Shown here one piece after another: positions 22,702 to 34,659 of a stretch of DNA of 64,000 nt. Every line of letters starts with the position of its first letter. Within the stretch, counting starts at the first letter, position 1. The notes below the pieces were generated by a model, which was not told the DNA's origin, made no database searches, and saw only the letters and a list, made by a program, of their open reading frames with translations. Source of the DNA: Heliopora coerulea (Eukaryota > Cnidaria > Anthozoa > Scleralcyonacea > Helioporidae); the NCBI GenBank assembly GCA_030142905.1, contig JASJOG010000062.1:1416001-1480000 (forward strand), read 5' to 3'. A program made the position numbers and the translations under genes.

Positions 22702-22788
22702 TGAAAATGAAGATTAATGCCCAGCATAGTACTTTACGAACAGCCGTAGTACTTTAAGAAAAATGCTGGACATTAATCTTCATTTTCA
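22702..22788. repeat. 26-bp inverted repeat
   Basis: TGAAAATGAAGATTAATGCC... at 22702-22727 pairs with 22763-22788 (one mismatch) around a 35-bp loop containing GTACTTTA copies in opposite orientation. Confidence 0.6.
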
Positions 22789-23494
22789 AAATACGATCCC
22801 CGCTTAGTCAATCATTGCCTGACAATATTATACAAGGTTTTTGCAACCTGTTCTAAGATATTGGACTTACTGAAGCGACATTATTTGAGCTGCTTTTCTT
22901 TTCTTTTTGATAATGTCAGTGATAATTCATCAATTTCCTGAGAGTAATAGAATTTGTGGAACATATTTTAGAGTCTTTGCTTTGGCGAAAACCATCTGTT
23001 TCATTGACTGTCACGATTTGACTCTGCGGTTGTAGGATTGATGCGACCATGTCATGGAACCGCTAAAGTGGCGGCTTTCAGGAATGCATGCAGATGGCAA
23101 CGTGTCTTTGAAGTGGGCTTGTAAGTCTTGTCACCGCATATAACTTTGCTGCATGTCCCAGATGATATGAACTCTCCATTCACCCATCTGATGTAAGCTT
23201 GTATTTTATTTTTACCAATAGTGTCTTGTATTGGAATAACGTGACTGTTTTACAGTTCATTGAAGTAATTTTTCTTACTTTGGAACCGCTAGAATTGCAA
23301 TGATTAATGCGTCAGATCCTACTTATGTCAGCCACGTGTGTAGTTAATTCGCATTTGTATGAATACGCTTGAGTATGCAAATGTGAATCCGTTCTTAGCA
23401 GATGCGAATTGTACCTCGTGTTTTCACTTCTAATTTTCTCTGTTGAGCTAATCGAATCGGTTTCGACAGAATAAACGGAACAAAGGAAGGGGAC

Positions 23495-24109
23495 ATGGAT
23501 GGAGTGTTTCTGACAGTGACGCTTTCTATCGTTGTTCCGCTGCTGTTGGTATTACTCTGGTTGTTCTTCATATATTTTGTTTTGAAGAAATCTTTGTTTT
23601 CCAAAAATGAACCGATGGAAAGAGATCTTCAGAACGACAGTGTTCCTTCCAGGTTGGATCCAGTATTTACTTCCTCTGCCATTGATCCACTTGATGTAAA
23701 TGTCCAATACCCTTCGTGTAATCAACGTTCAACAACTGTTTTGAGCGAACGATTGTTTAGTCTTCCTCCATACTCGACTTTACCAAAGAACTCCACGCGT
23801 GGCCTTGTTCGAAATTCCATTTTACGACACACTGAAGGTGAATCAAGTGGAGACGGTCGCTACGGTTATAGACTTTCCTCCGAGAATTTCTCGCCCTTTA
23901 CCCGCAATGACTTTCCACATTATTCAGACGTCATGCGAGAGGTGTCCTTGTACTGCGACCGATATATCGAGGATGCTATCTATCAACACCCTCCGCCGTA
24001 TGAGTCTCGGGAAAACGTGGAGAATTCTCATCCAATAAGGATTGCCTCAAGCGACGAAAGTGGTATGGAATCATCCCTCTGCACCTATGGCAGCGAAACG
24101 TGGATATGA
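23495..24109 (+). CDS. Single-pass membrane protein with PY motifs and PDZ-binding end
   Basis: 204 codons, uninterrupted, with GACATGG as a good start context and an in-frame TGA upstream near 23444. Residues 8-30 are a strongly hydrophobic segment (VTLSIVVPLLLVLLWLFFIY) followed by KK, giving an outside-short/inside-long topology (inferred). The tail has LPPY (90-93) and PPPY (166-169), which are ligands for WW domains such as those of Nedd4-type E3 ligases, and ends in ETWI, a class I PDZ ligand. It is Ser/Tyr rich. A tttcgacag acceptor-like site at 23461-23469 leaves room for an upstream non-coding exon. No named family recognised; WBP1/PMEPA1-type adaptors share the layout but not the sequence. 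Confidence 0.65.
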   Translation: MDGVFLTVTLSIVVPLLLVLLWLFFIYFVLKKSLFSKNEPMERDLQNDSVPSRLDPVFTSSAIDPLDVNVQYPSCNQRSTTVLSERLFSLPPYSTLPKNSTRGLVRNSILRHTEGESSGDGRYGYRLSSENFSPFTRNDFPHYSDVMREVSLYCDRYIEDAIYQHPPPYESRENVENSHPIRIASSDESGMESSLCTYGSETWI

Positions 24110-24332
24110 TGTAAAGCTTGCATATCTTTTGGTGTTTTACCTCGACTATGAAATGAAAGGGTAAACTTTGACTGTCAGTGGCGGTTATGGAGGGTCGAAA
24201 CTTGGTTTCAGCTGGTCAATGTATAAAATCATGCCCTGTGCATTGAATTCCAGTTCAGTATAATGCTTTAACGAATAATGGTAAATCTTATAGTAGATGA
24301 CATTTTCGAGTGTCAGAATTACATACCTTAAA

Positions 24333-24917
24333 GGGCTGTTTATATGGTCTCGGTATACCGGGACATCCAGGTCAACCGGGATGAATTTTATCCCGGATTT
24401 ATATGCAGTAAAAAAAGTGCATTTTATAAAGAGCTAAAAGCGCGAGAAACTGTACAAAATGGAGGCCGAAAAGTGAATTTCCTGTTAATAGTACATGTTA
24501 TTTTGAATTCAGCTTGTAATCTCAGCTACATAGGATTCTGTTTTCTTGTGCAGTGTATATCAAAACACAAAGTGACATTTTTGTCACCATTTTGGTTGCT
24601 TCAAATGCTCTCCCAGGGCTCCAGATGTCATTTTGAATTGCTTATAGCTTGCGAAATTCAGTCCATTTTATCCCGGTTGATTGGGATATCCCGCCTTTTT
24701 ACGTTCATATGGACGAGAATTCACCCCGCCTTGCCGGGATCCCGATTGCTTTAAACGGGATCTCGGTTAGGTGGGATGTCCCGGACTCCTGGTTAACCGG
24801 GACAAGAAGTAGTTCTCCATATAAACGCAAATTAAAAATACCAAGAAGTTGCAGGCAGACGCGAGATCCCAGGTGCCCGGGATGTCCCGGCTAACCGGAA
24901 TCACGTGAACAGGCCCC
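24333..24917. mobile_element. CCGGGAT-rich MITE
   Basis: Inverted ends GGGCTGTTTATATGGTCTCG and CGTGAACAGGCCCC. CCCGG/CCGGGAT motifs repeat in both orientations. 585 bp. Open frames across it are by-products of its composition. Confidence 0.65.
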
Positions 24918-25065
24918 AAGACTCGACTGGGACCAGTTGCAAAAATGCAACTCTTGAGCCTCTGGCTTTGGAATCAAACCTGCAACCCTACAATTCTGGT
25001 GCAGTGCTCTGCCAGCAGAGTTACGAAGGCTGTTGCCGAGAGCTTGGCCACGAGTTCTTCATTTT
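24918..25065 (-). repeat. Diverged SINE family B copy
   Basis: Minus-strand match: TGCAAAAATGCAACTCTTGAG, eroded tRNA-like head with TTTGGAATCAAACCTGC, then GTTGCCGAGAGCTTGGCCAC and the GAACTCGTGG leader. Confidence 0.65.
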
Positions 25066-25105
25066 TTTTTATCATGGTGGCAAAACCAATGCTTATTAAT
25101 CAATA

Positions 25106-25830
25106 TTTATGCTATCGCCACCCGACGTACCACCTACACTTCAATTGTCCGTTCACATCTTGGATACGCAATGCAGGTTTGGGCCCCACAGTCAGCTGAA
25201 CTTATAAAACAACTTGAACGGGTTCAACGCCGCGCAACACAATATATTCTTCCTCTTCCTTTCCGTCGTGAAACTACCTCTAAAGGCAGGTTAATTGAAA
25301 CAAACCTCGCTCTAACTTACTTGCACGAATATTTAGATATGGTATTCTTTTTTAAAGCCACCAATGGACATACTTCCTTTAACGAACCCACTCTTCGTAA
25401 GAAAACTAAACCTAATATCTTCACAAGATTTCAACAAAAATGTAAAAGCAACGCCTTTGAAGAACGAACATACAGAACATCTACGTAGAGCAAATCATAC
25501 TTAGTAAGAGCAACTAGAATATGGAACGCACTGCCCAACGAAATACGTCTGTCAACCACTCTAAGAACCTTTGAAACTAAACTTAAAGATTATTACTACT
25601 CTACTGTTCAGTCTACTTACAACCCCGATGACTCACTCACTTCCCCAATTTGTTTTTAGTTCTCTTTCAGTTTCTTCCCAGACTCAGATAATATTCCTAA
25701 ACAAAATAATTGTTGTGGTATGTATTTATGGATCCGCAGTAATTGGTTTTAGCTGTTGCGGTATTCCAGGCATTGTAACCTATTTAGAATACTTATTGTA
25801 ACCAAGGCAAAGCTAAATAAAATAAAACAA
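25106..25830 (+). mobile_element. 5'-truncated LINE, reverse transcriptase C-terminal end
   Basis: Begins in the last part of a LINE reverse transcriptase: SIVRSHLGYAMQVWAPQS, QLERVQRRATQYIL, LTYLHEYLDMVFFFK. A TAG near 25486 breaks the frame; downstream WNALPNEIRLSTTLRTFETK is the usual C-terminus of these proteins. Ends at an AATAAAATAAAAC tail. No polymerase motifs remain. Confidence 0.8.
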
Positions 25831-26836
25831 TGAAGTGAAGGGTATATTCTATGAACATTTAGCATTTACACTCGTTCACATGGAGTTCACATTAAGCAAA
25901 GAAAGTTTTCGACCATCAATTGTAGATTTCGATACCGAACAAGAGCTAGTTGCCCAAAACTGCAACTTTTAGGCCTTCGACTGGAAATTACATTGACTCT
26001 TTTCCAGGTACCAAGGTTTGGATATGGTAATAAAAGCAGAGAATTGGGATTTGTACTAGTGTACATTTAAACCGGGTATCAAAAATTCTGTAATTCTACG
26101 ATTAATGGTATTGTTTTACTTCGCAAACCAAAATGGCGGTCAAGTGTGACACCGACCACTGGCAGCGTAAACTATGAATTCATATGTAGCTCTTGGGCCT
26201 TTTGAATGGCCTAATCTTTTCACGACACTCTCGGCCTGAATTCGCTTCACACTCCCAGATTTTCGCTGTTTTTGGAATCGCTTATGAGATTTTTACCTTA
26301 ATTGTAATTGTTCATGCGATTTCGGGCGTTTGGTTCAACGTTAAAAATCAAAAAATCATGGGTATTTTTACGTGTAAACAAGCCCAAAGCTAAACACTAG
26401 TTTTTCTTTTTTTTCATTATGAAATATATAGCTGGCGGAGGATTAACGATGATGAGAAATTAGACGAAAACTCTTTCCTATACTGTTACTTGATTTTCGT
26501 TATTTGAAATAACCAGTTCTATAAGAACTCCAATATAGTTTTAACAAACTAGTTGTTTAGATGAATTCAAAGGTATGTTGGTAAGACAACGTATTTTTCT
26601 CAAACTCATTAATAATTCATGACCTAATTAACCAACCAGACGAAAATATTTGGTCATGTGCATGCGTTTTGAAACCCGGTAAAGTCGCGTAAACTGAATT
26701 CATAATTAAGAAGTCAGATAATTAACGGCCCATACATAGAACCGTTTATTGCCACATTTCTTAATTTTAAATTCAAAATAGACGATTGAGAAGCTATTTC
26801 ATAGACTCGTGTCTCGTGTATTACCAGGGGTTACGA

Positions 26837-26978
26837 ACACTCGAGGACAATAAAAAGCACTTGACCTACCGCCTCGTGATTTTCACTGTTTACTCGCGTT
26901 TGTAAAACATTCGAGAACAAAAATCACTTGACCTGTAGCCTCGTGATTTTCACTACCCCTCTTATGTTTAACAAACAC
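26837..26978. repeat. Two-copy tandem repeat, about 70 bp
   Basis: Two units sharing CACTTGACCTRYMGCCTCGTGATTTTCACT, followed by related spacers ending in TTTGTAAA/TTTAACAAA. Confidence 0.65.
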
Positions 26979-27514
26979 GTTCATAACACTAGCACCTGTT
27001 GAAGTCATCTTCACGAAGAGATTTAATGAACTGAGAAAAGCAATAGTTTTGCTGAAAAAAAAATCCAAATCCTTTCTTCATTCTTTCGTCACAACTTCAA
27101 GTGATCTCAGGTAAGGCAGATCCGTTTTAAGATGAGAAAATTTCTTTCACACTTAAATGCGGGAGCTTTACCCTGGACCAGTAAAATCGACTGGCTTTCG
27201 CCAGAGTAAAATTGTACAAATCTTATCCCGTTGGTAAAGAGTTACATAGTAGTGGAGGATAGTGTTTCTTTCTTCATCATTTGCCTCCTTTTAATAAACG
27301 AAGACAAGAAAAAAGCGAATACTAATTGAGCAAGGTCAACGTGGGTTTGTCACTCCGTGGCTTTTGTCAGCAGCTTTAAGCTCGTGACAATAGTTTGAAG
27401 ATTCTCGCTTGGTTTTTGTTTCTTGATTTTTTGTCTAAGAGCTTTGTTCCAAAATATTCCATCACATTCACGGAGTCTATTTATCTAATGCCATGTATAA
27501 CAGAGTATCGGTAC

Positions 27515-28471
27515 CAGTGGCGTATAGGCTTGAACAGATTGTGCTCGGCAACTTTTTGGCAACTTATTGTGTTTGGAGCAACTTTTTATGGGCCCAGCAA
27601 CTTCAAGCAATTTTCTCCGGCAAAAGCATAATTTTAGGAAATTTTTAGTGGAAACTAGGAAAGAAGTGAAGAACGTGTTTTGTATTTGTTTTTTTCCCGA
27701 ATAATTCGGGCCGAAACCAGATTAGGCGATTACTCAATTCAGTAATCAAAACAGTTGATGTTACAGTATATGTGTCAGAACTGAGAATTCATTTTTTCGT
27801 GTAGTTTTTAAAAATGTGGAGGCTTAGCCTCTTTAAATAAAGTTTCTGTTCTGTTCATTCAAGTCAATGGGGTAGCATAAGCAACTGTTACACAATTTAA
27901 ATTTTGCTAGATCGAGTAGAGGCAGTTTAAAATAGGTTATATCTTGATTTGTGCTCTTTTTTTGTGAGCAACTTTTCACATTTTAGGAGCAACTTTTTCA
28001 ATTTTCGAGCAACTTTTGAGTATTTTTAGAGCACAATTTCAGCATTTTCGTAGCACAATCTGTACAAGCCTAGTGGCGTAGCCACAGAATCTGTGATGCC
28101 AGGGCCTGGGAAGCACAGTAATTAGGGGGACCGGGGGTATGCCCCCGGAAAATTTTTGAATTTTTGAGTCTGACAGGGTATTTCCTGCATTTTGCGGGCG
28201 CTATTCTCGTATTTTAGGCTGCGGCGCCGAGCTGTCTTCGAAGGCTTCAATTGGCGTTAAACTCGTGCAGATCTTCCACATTACTTTTTTAAACTAAGCG
28301 ATATGTCATTGATGAGAACAAATTGCGCGAATTTTTAGCGTGCAAGGAAAAATTGCGTAAATAAATTTCCTTCGTGGGCCATATTCAGTTGAATATGCCA
28401 AATACGTTTTGGGAAACGCCCATGTGTGTAGCTGACGCCCGGGTCTGGGCCCGGGTCTGGCTGCGCCACTC
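27515..28471. mobile_element. Non-autonomous hAT element carrying a second hAT
   Basis: Ends CAGTGGCGTAGCC (read across the inner insertion) and GGCTGCGCCACTC are inverted. An exact 8-bp duplication ATCGGTAC lies at 27507-27514 and 28472-28479, as expected for hAT transposition. No transposase. Removing the inner element restores a roughly 400-bp MITE. Confidence 0.85.
27525..28072. mobile_element. Inner hAT element nested in the first
   Basis: Inverted ends TAGGCTTGWACAGATTGTGCT, flanked by an exact 8-bp duplication GTGGCGTA (27517-27524 and 28073-28080) that is part of the outer element's terminal repeat. 548 bp, with repeated GAGCAACTTTT units, no ORF. Confidence 0.85.
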
Positions 28472-28530
28472 ATCGGTACAAAGTATTTTCGTCCAAACAT
28501 CTGCATGCTGCCAAGGCCGGTGGTCACGTT

Positions 28531-28715
28531 AAGGCCCGTTTACTCGATTGTGTATTGTTTTATACTCGATTGTACGTTTGGATGAGTACGATTAACTCGT
28601 AAGAATATTCAGGACATATTTCTACATCAACACACGAATCATGAGCACATACCGTGCCTTTGATCCAGCATTGTATGCATCAGAATGAACAATCGTATCG
28701 TGTAAACGGGCTTTT
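28531..28715. mobile_element. Small MITE
   Basis: Inverted ends AAGGCCCGTTTACTCGATTGT and ACAATCGTATCGTGTAAACGGGCTTTTT, about 185 bp, non-coding. Confidence 0.6.
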
Positions 28716-28867
28716 TACCACCGAAGCGCCGTTGTCATTCATTTATTTTCTTCCTTCTCCATGTTTCCACCGGCCAAAACATCAGTTTAGCACCAGTTAT
28801 CAATCAGATAATTCTATTGGCCAGTGTGCAGTTGAGTGGAAGCCAACAACCGACTGCTTTTTGGAGT

Positions 28868-28950
28868 TAGAGTTACAATTAGGGTTAGGGCTAGATTTAG
28901 AGTTTGGGTTACTGAAGGAGTAGGTTTACGTTCAGGGTTAGGGTTAGGTA
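28868..28950 (+). repeat. Interstitial telomere-like repeats
   Basis: Degenerate TTAGGG runs (TTAGGGTTAGGGC, then CAGGGTTAGGGTTAGG). Too short and eroded to be a telomere. Confidence 0.6.
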
Positions 28951-29163
28951 AGTTGACCTCGCCATTGCGTGATTCAGGAACATCCGCTGAACCTGCACTT
29001 GACCCATTTTATTTCCAGAGAGGGGAGAACAAACTAGCATATATATCATCAAGGACATTCAGGAGAGAATGGTATAAATATTCAATATCCGATGGCACTT
29101 TGCCATGTCTTTTATCAACTTGAAGTAAAAAAAGCGGTCTTTTTAAGATATAGTCCAGAGCTT

Positions 29164-29260
29164 CTAGACAACTTGAACTTTCTTGGCCTTGTTTTCATCT
29201 GGGTACGAATTGCATATCATTAGAGAAGTTTTTCCTGTGAATGTTGAATTCCCAATTATG
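29164..29260 (-). CDS. FZ-domain gene, terminal exon
   Basis: Acceptor taatctttttcag, 97 nt, ends in TAG. Encodes C-IIGNSTFTGKTSLMIC and a Lys-rich end. An AATAAA on the minus strand at 29013-29008 is a fitting poly(A) signal. Confidence 0.65.
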
Positions 29261-32200
29261 CTGAAAAAGATTAAGATATATTAACCGTCGTTATTTATTT
29301 TCTTCTGTTTTGCATGTTGTTTGAATACACACATAAGAAAACTAATGACGAAATTTTAAGGAAATTAACCCTAAATTTTTCTGTTCATCCAAAATAATTT
29401 TGGATAGTAAGGGTCGAACTAGGTGGATAGATTTGAAAACGATTTAAATATGCAGTATCCAATCAATGATATAAGAATAGAATACTGCGTCGGCAGTGTT
29501 AAATAAGGTAAAAAGTTAAAAGGCTGATAACTGCCAGGCTGTACAGTATTTCGATTCCATTTCAGAATCATCTTTAGGGTAATTTGGTACAACAATTTCA
29601 TGATTATCTATTTTTTGGTTGACTTTCTCTGGACAAAATGAGCTTCACGAAATTTTCTTTTTAGTCTTTACAGGAATTGCTTTGACTTACCATTTTGTCA
29701 TTGCCATACACTTTTGCTTGGTGTACAGATTTAGAATGAATTTTCCATTGGACGAACAAAAAGGAATTTTGCACGCTTCCTCCTGTACGTGTCTTTTACA
29801 ATTGGTTGTCGTTGGATTTGGGATCTTGGTGTTGATTTGTTTCACGCCACGGTAGCGATCAGCAATCCAAATAGGAACCTGAAGAAATACATTTAAGGAA
29901 TAAATCATTATCTTATCCCTTCATAAAACCTAATATGAAAAACAAGAAATTTACTCGTCAAGCAGCTACGTGATTGCACCTTGCAACACAAGTTAAGAGT
30001 GAAATCACTTCAAATAAAATTGCACTAAAATATTTTCCAATAATTGACAATTCGTTTGATGGTTACAGGGTTTTTTGTTCAGAATTTTAGGAGCAGATTG
30101 AGACCCCCAAGAATAATAACAGGAACCTAATTCTAACCATGTCAGGGATAAGCTTTGGCAGTTCCTTTGATTCTTGCAAAGCCCCGTTTATTAAGATGGA
30201 TAGCGGAGGATTATGGAGATCATTCAACATACGGGAACATAACGTAGACAACATAAACACAGGTAAGCAATAGTTGAGAGCTGGAGGTAATGTGACCTAC
30301 ATGCAGGTGGGTAGCGAGAATCTCGAAAGGCACCAATTACTTGCTGTAACTGACCCTATTGTATCACGAATGGTTTGAGGAAGATCTGGTTATTTTAGGG
30401 GCCTGGTCATACTTGGGCTTTTGCCACTCGACAAAAATCTACAGACGGTCTTCTCTATTTTCTCAGCAGAAATAGTTTCCTGTCTGTCAGAGTTATATAT
30501 TTCGAGGTACACTGTGTACCTTATTGTATATTCTTACTTTACTTGAATCACAAGTTCAGAATGACATTTTTCGTAATCTGTTTTATTTTGTAAACGCAAA
30601 ATAAATTAAGACTTCACGAAAAAAAAATAAGAATTTAAAGTTCAATAAGTTTTGTAAATGAGGTACAACGCACTCCAGATTTATATGGACGTTTTATGCT
30701 ATTTTCTCATTTAAAATCGGCTCGTGCTTGTATATTCGATACAACATCGCCACTCATATTGTAAATTGCACTCAAAGCATCCTGATTGGGAAGTTGAGTT
30801 GAAAATATTACCAGATTTTTAGCTGTTGAAGAGCTGTGAAGTAAAATGTTTTGACGATCGTTGAAAATGAATTGACTTCGACTTTACTTAGATTTTATTT
30901 CATAAACATCTGTTGTAAAACTACTGTGATTCTGTTATGAAAAAGACTTCTACTTAGTGTTTTATGCCTTGATTAGAACTCAGTGTCGATGCATGGATAA
31001 GTATTCTAAGTTGCTTAACAGTATGCAGTATGTGTTATATTATAGTAAAATAATACTCCGTAAATCATATTACAGAATGCTAAGCTAGTTAGTTATGTCG
31101 CCTCTAATTTACGACTGTAATCAGTTGGCAAAATTCTATGACTGGAGTGGATTAATACCATACTGATTTTTGATTTTGATAATTTAAGATTTTGATTTAT
31201 AGGAATAATTTACCGATGAAGAATTGGAAAAAATTCCAGTGTAACCTCGCGCACAGGCAACGCCGTGATGATTCCTTTTTGGGAGAGCCCTTGGAAGTTT
31301 AGAGTACAGGTTTAGAGTACTACGTACTCCTCATTGGCTACGCCTCTTAACTCGATACGAATTGAATCATGGTAGGTTTATATTCCTGAGCAAGTGCCCA
31401 AAAATTTAAAGGGAGGGGCTAGGACGGAAATATTACCCCTTTGCCAACAATGGCGAGGATGTTACCATTAGTGTCCATAATTCATTCATTTTCCCATCTG
31501 TAACACCCTTTTATGTTTTATCCTTTGAACTTGAGAGAGTGTGCACAGCTTTGAGTATATAAAACCGAATTATAAACAATTGAATGTTTAATCCCATTTC
31601 AAAAATTCCGCCTTGCTGTTTAAGTGACCACAAGTGTTTCATGTTTGTCGTCAGCGTTTGTTAAAGCGAGCTGAAAACGAATAACTTATTACAAACAGGT
31701 AGAAAAATTAATAAAATTCTTAACTTACGAAAATTTACATCCCTGGAATAACCTCTCACCTTTTTGAGATTTTTAGTACAGTTTCCAAGCTTCGTTGTCA
31801 TGGATATGTCGACACAGGTGTCCGATTTAAATGATCCACCTTGGGTAAGTTTGCAGTAGTTTAACCCCATAGACCTCACGAAAAAATCCTTGCTTTTAGA
31901 ACAAGCGCGCATCAACTGTGCACACAACAAAGAAACGTTTCCGAAGTCAAAACGACTGTTACTGATGCATCTAGGAAATCTTTGGCCACACAATAATTTT
32001 CGAAACATCTCCCAGCAGCTCCTCGACGTTTTTTTTTCGTCTGGCAAAAGGAACTTGATAATTTCCAGGGAGTCGTGATACTGCCTCGCGAAGTAGTCCG
32101 GAACAGGGTAGTCAACTCGACACGTTGGTTCTCCCTTTACTCTTACACAGCCTGTGAGATTTCCAGTGATGTACGCCACATCACCTCCTCTGGCGATGTT

Positions 32201-32272
32201 AGCAGGACAACAAACGACTACCATCTCAAATAAGATCACCACTGCAGTAAACAGACAATCTGTACTTCCCAT
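29164..32272 (-). CDS. Secreted protein with Frizzled-type cysteine-rich domain, 3 exons
   Basis: Exons 32272-31760, 29878-29691 and 29260-29164 on the minus strand. All junctions are GT-AG, phases 0 then 2, total 798 nt = 265 residues plus TAG. Residues 7-24 form a hydrophobic signal peptide. Cysteines at 42, 51, 86, 95, 102, 117, 124, 140 and 153 reproduce FZ-domain spacing, with SCWEMFRKLLC like CSPxLxxFLC and LLCAQLMRAC like SLCExARxGC. The sixth FZ cysteine is absent. Three N-glycosylation sequons occur at 38, 112 and 164. The C-terminal 95 residues have six more cysteines and basic ends. FZ domains bind Wnt or lipid ligands; a decoy or sFRP-like role is inference. Confidence 0.78.
29691..29878 (-). 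CDS. FZ-domain gene, exon 2
   Basis: Acceptor tttcttcag, donor TG|GTAAGT; 188 nt, phase 0 to 2. Encodes VPIWIADRYRG..., then NCKRH, ACKIPFC and KQKC cysteines. Confidence 0.72.
31760..32272 (-). CDS. FZ-domain gene, exon 1
   Basis: ATG at 32272-32270, signal peptide plus the FZ-like domain, ending ...NLKK at AAG|GTGAGA. The open frame continues to 31661, but that part lies past the splice donor and is intronic. Confidence 0.78.
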
Positions 32273-32355
32273 TATAAACTACTATCTATTTTTCACTTGC
32301 GTGCACCACTTACTCCAGTCGCGGATAATAGCCTTTAATTGTCTGTATACTGCTC

Positions 32356-32363
32356 TTTTTATA
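32356..32363 (-). promoter_or_regulatory. TATA box of the FZ-domain gene
   Basis: TATAAAAA on the minus strand about 85 bp before the ATG, leaving room for a start site near 32330 and a short 5' UTR. Confidence 0.6.
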
Positions 32364-34416
32364 GTGAACGTTTGAATCACGTGGGAGATTGTGGTCAAAA
32401 AAAATTCAGATGTTCTCGTGTCATAACTGTAAACACTTGATCTGTTATTCTTTTTCCCAAGCATCTTCACTATGATTGAATTTTCTATTTAGCATTCAAT
32501 TTAAAACCTACATTATATAATCACAAGCCCATGGGATATATTACAATGGAACAATTCGTCTTTTGCTGCCTGTGGTCTGATGAAAAGGCCGAAAAGTTGG
32601 TGTCAAATGTGATTCTGACACTTTGCACAAATCTGTAATTATGGAAACTGTTGCTCATTAACATTACAGGATAACTGAATTCCTTTTCATCGCGTGTATA
32701 TTATTCTTGATTCATCTGTTGATCCAGAGACTCCTCTTAAATAAACATTTCTCGGAACGGGATATTTTTTTTGAGGGGATTTCTTTTCTATTTAAGCACC
32801 ACTAACCCACTATGAACTGCTCAAATATAGTTCTGGCTTTCATTTACCGGATGCTGCTAGTGAAAATTAGTAGTTTATTTAGTAAGAAGGTAAACAAGGT
32901 CTTGAATGAGGCTGCCCGATTTGTACCCCATCTCGGAAACTTTTTCGGAGCACATTATTGCAGTCATTGTTGGTGATACATTTGACGCAGACTATTAAGC
33001 CTCGGTACGCATTTCAAAATTCGTCGGAAAGTCTTCACATTGGCCCGCAGTGTGGTGATTAATCTCTCAATTATTTCCGCTTTCGAGTTAAAAGAATTAA
33101 GCGATAATCAAGGAAAATTTGGATTACACATTTGGGAGTTAAAAAATTTAGCGTTCGGTTGCATTTTACTGGAAACGTTGGGACATTGAATTCTTGTTTG
33201 AATGATTGAATTCTGTTTGAATCAGAACTATATGGGAATAAAGATTGGGTTTTAGTGTACTGTACTTTTCATGACCCGAATCTGATACTAATTAGCTCAA
33301 AACCTTTGTTTAAGATCATTTGCTTGTGATTCGCGGTTCATGGAAAGTTTGGCCCCTTGGACTGGGTCTAAGAGTTTTTTCCACTGTCAGCATCAGTCTG
33401 GTCAAACCTGCATGAATAAAAAGACGAATAATAAAACTTAAGGTTAAACCTATTGATCGCAAACTCATGTGGGCGACTAAACGTGACTAGGTCAAGGCAT
33501 GGTCAAGGCAGCTTGTCAAATGTCAAGAAGGATGTTGTTATTGGAACTGATTATATATCGCATGCAGAGAACAATGATGTTTGCCAGAAGTATTACACAC
33601 CAAACGCATGATGGTCGAGTTGCTGGTGAGGTAAATAAAAACAGAATATTCAATGTTTTGGTTTAAACCTACCTGTTTTGGAGCTACGTGACCTTTCATA
33701 TATCAAAGGGAAACCAGTTTACAAACTGCATGTTACTCTCGGGAAAAGTTGTTCAAAATGTAGTTGGAGTTAATCACGGCCAAACAAGGTTTAAAAGTTT
33801 ATCGGCCACTTTATGTCTGTATGTTTTAGTTGTCTATTTAAGTTCAAACTTGAATTCACGCAAAGTGTGTTTGAGGAAATTCCATCTTTCTTTGGCAGTA
33901 AGCTCAAAATTTTGCTCACGAGATTTTCACTAATCCTGGATTAAGTTAATCGCTTTCTGAACAAACGGATACTAATGTTGAAAGAGTGGTAGGACTTTAG
34001 TCTTTTAATTATCTAGTGCTTTTCTTTTTGCGTGCACACGAGTACACGTTCATGCATGCTTTTTTGTGATACAGAAAAATTCAAATTTCTGGCCGCGGTA
34101 GTGAAGCACGAAAAAAGCTAATTAACCTCGAGTGCCCTAATAGTTTATTGCTCTTGTTTTGACGTCGTGGTCAAATATCAAGAATGAATTTCAGATGTCG
34201 ACTCTTGGATAAATGGCAGCAAAGTATGGGCGAAACTTGTCTGATTCGAAATTTAAAGTTTTTGTGAATGGTAACGATAGTTTAAATTGTGTTTGAATTA
34301 TTGTTATTTAGGTTCTAGGGCCTGGGCTAATCACACAATTTTCGTGTCTGAATAACAGTTCCTGATTAATATCGATTAAATAAAAATCTAATGGGCCATC
34401 AATGCATTTGAAGATA

Positions 34417-34461
34417 TAGATAGATAGATAGATAAAATAGATAAAGATAGATAGATAGATT

Positions 34462-34542
<81 letters not shown>

Positions 34543-34575
34543 GTAGGTAGGTAGGTAGGTAGGTAGGTAGGTAGG

Positions 34576-34620
<45 letters not shown>
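34417..34620. repeat. GATA/GGTA microsatellite
   Basis: Long (GATA)n with an internal block of (GGTA)n, about 200 bp, ending just before a LINE. Its reverse-strand YLSI frame is not a gene. Confidence 0.97.
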
Positions 34621-34622
<2 letters not shown>

Positions 34623-34659
34623 AAAAGTGAATATAAACCTTGGAATATAAACTAATCAA

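Noticed and set aside
28868..28950. Telomere
   Set aside because: Only a few degenerate TTAGGG units inside unique sequence.
34399..34659. Repetitive Tyr-Leu-Ser frame
   Set aside because: GATA/GGTA microsatellite.
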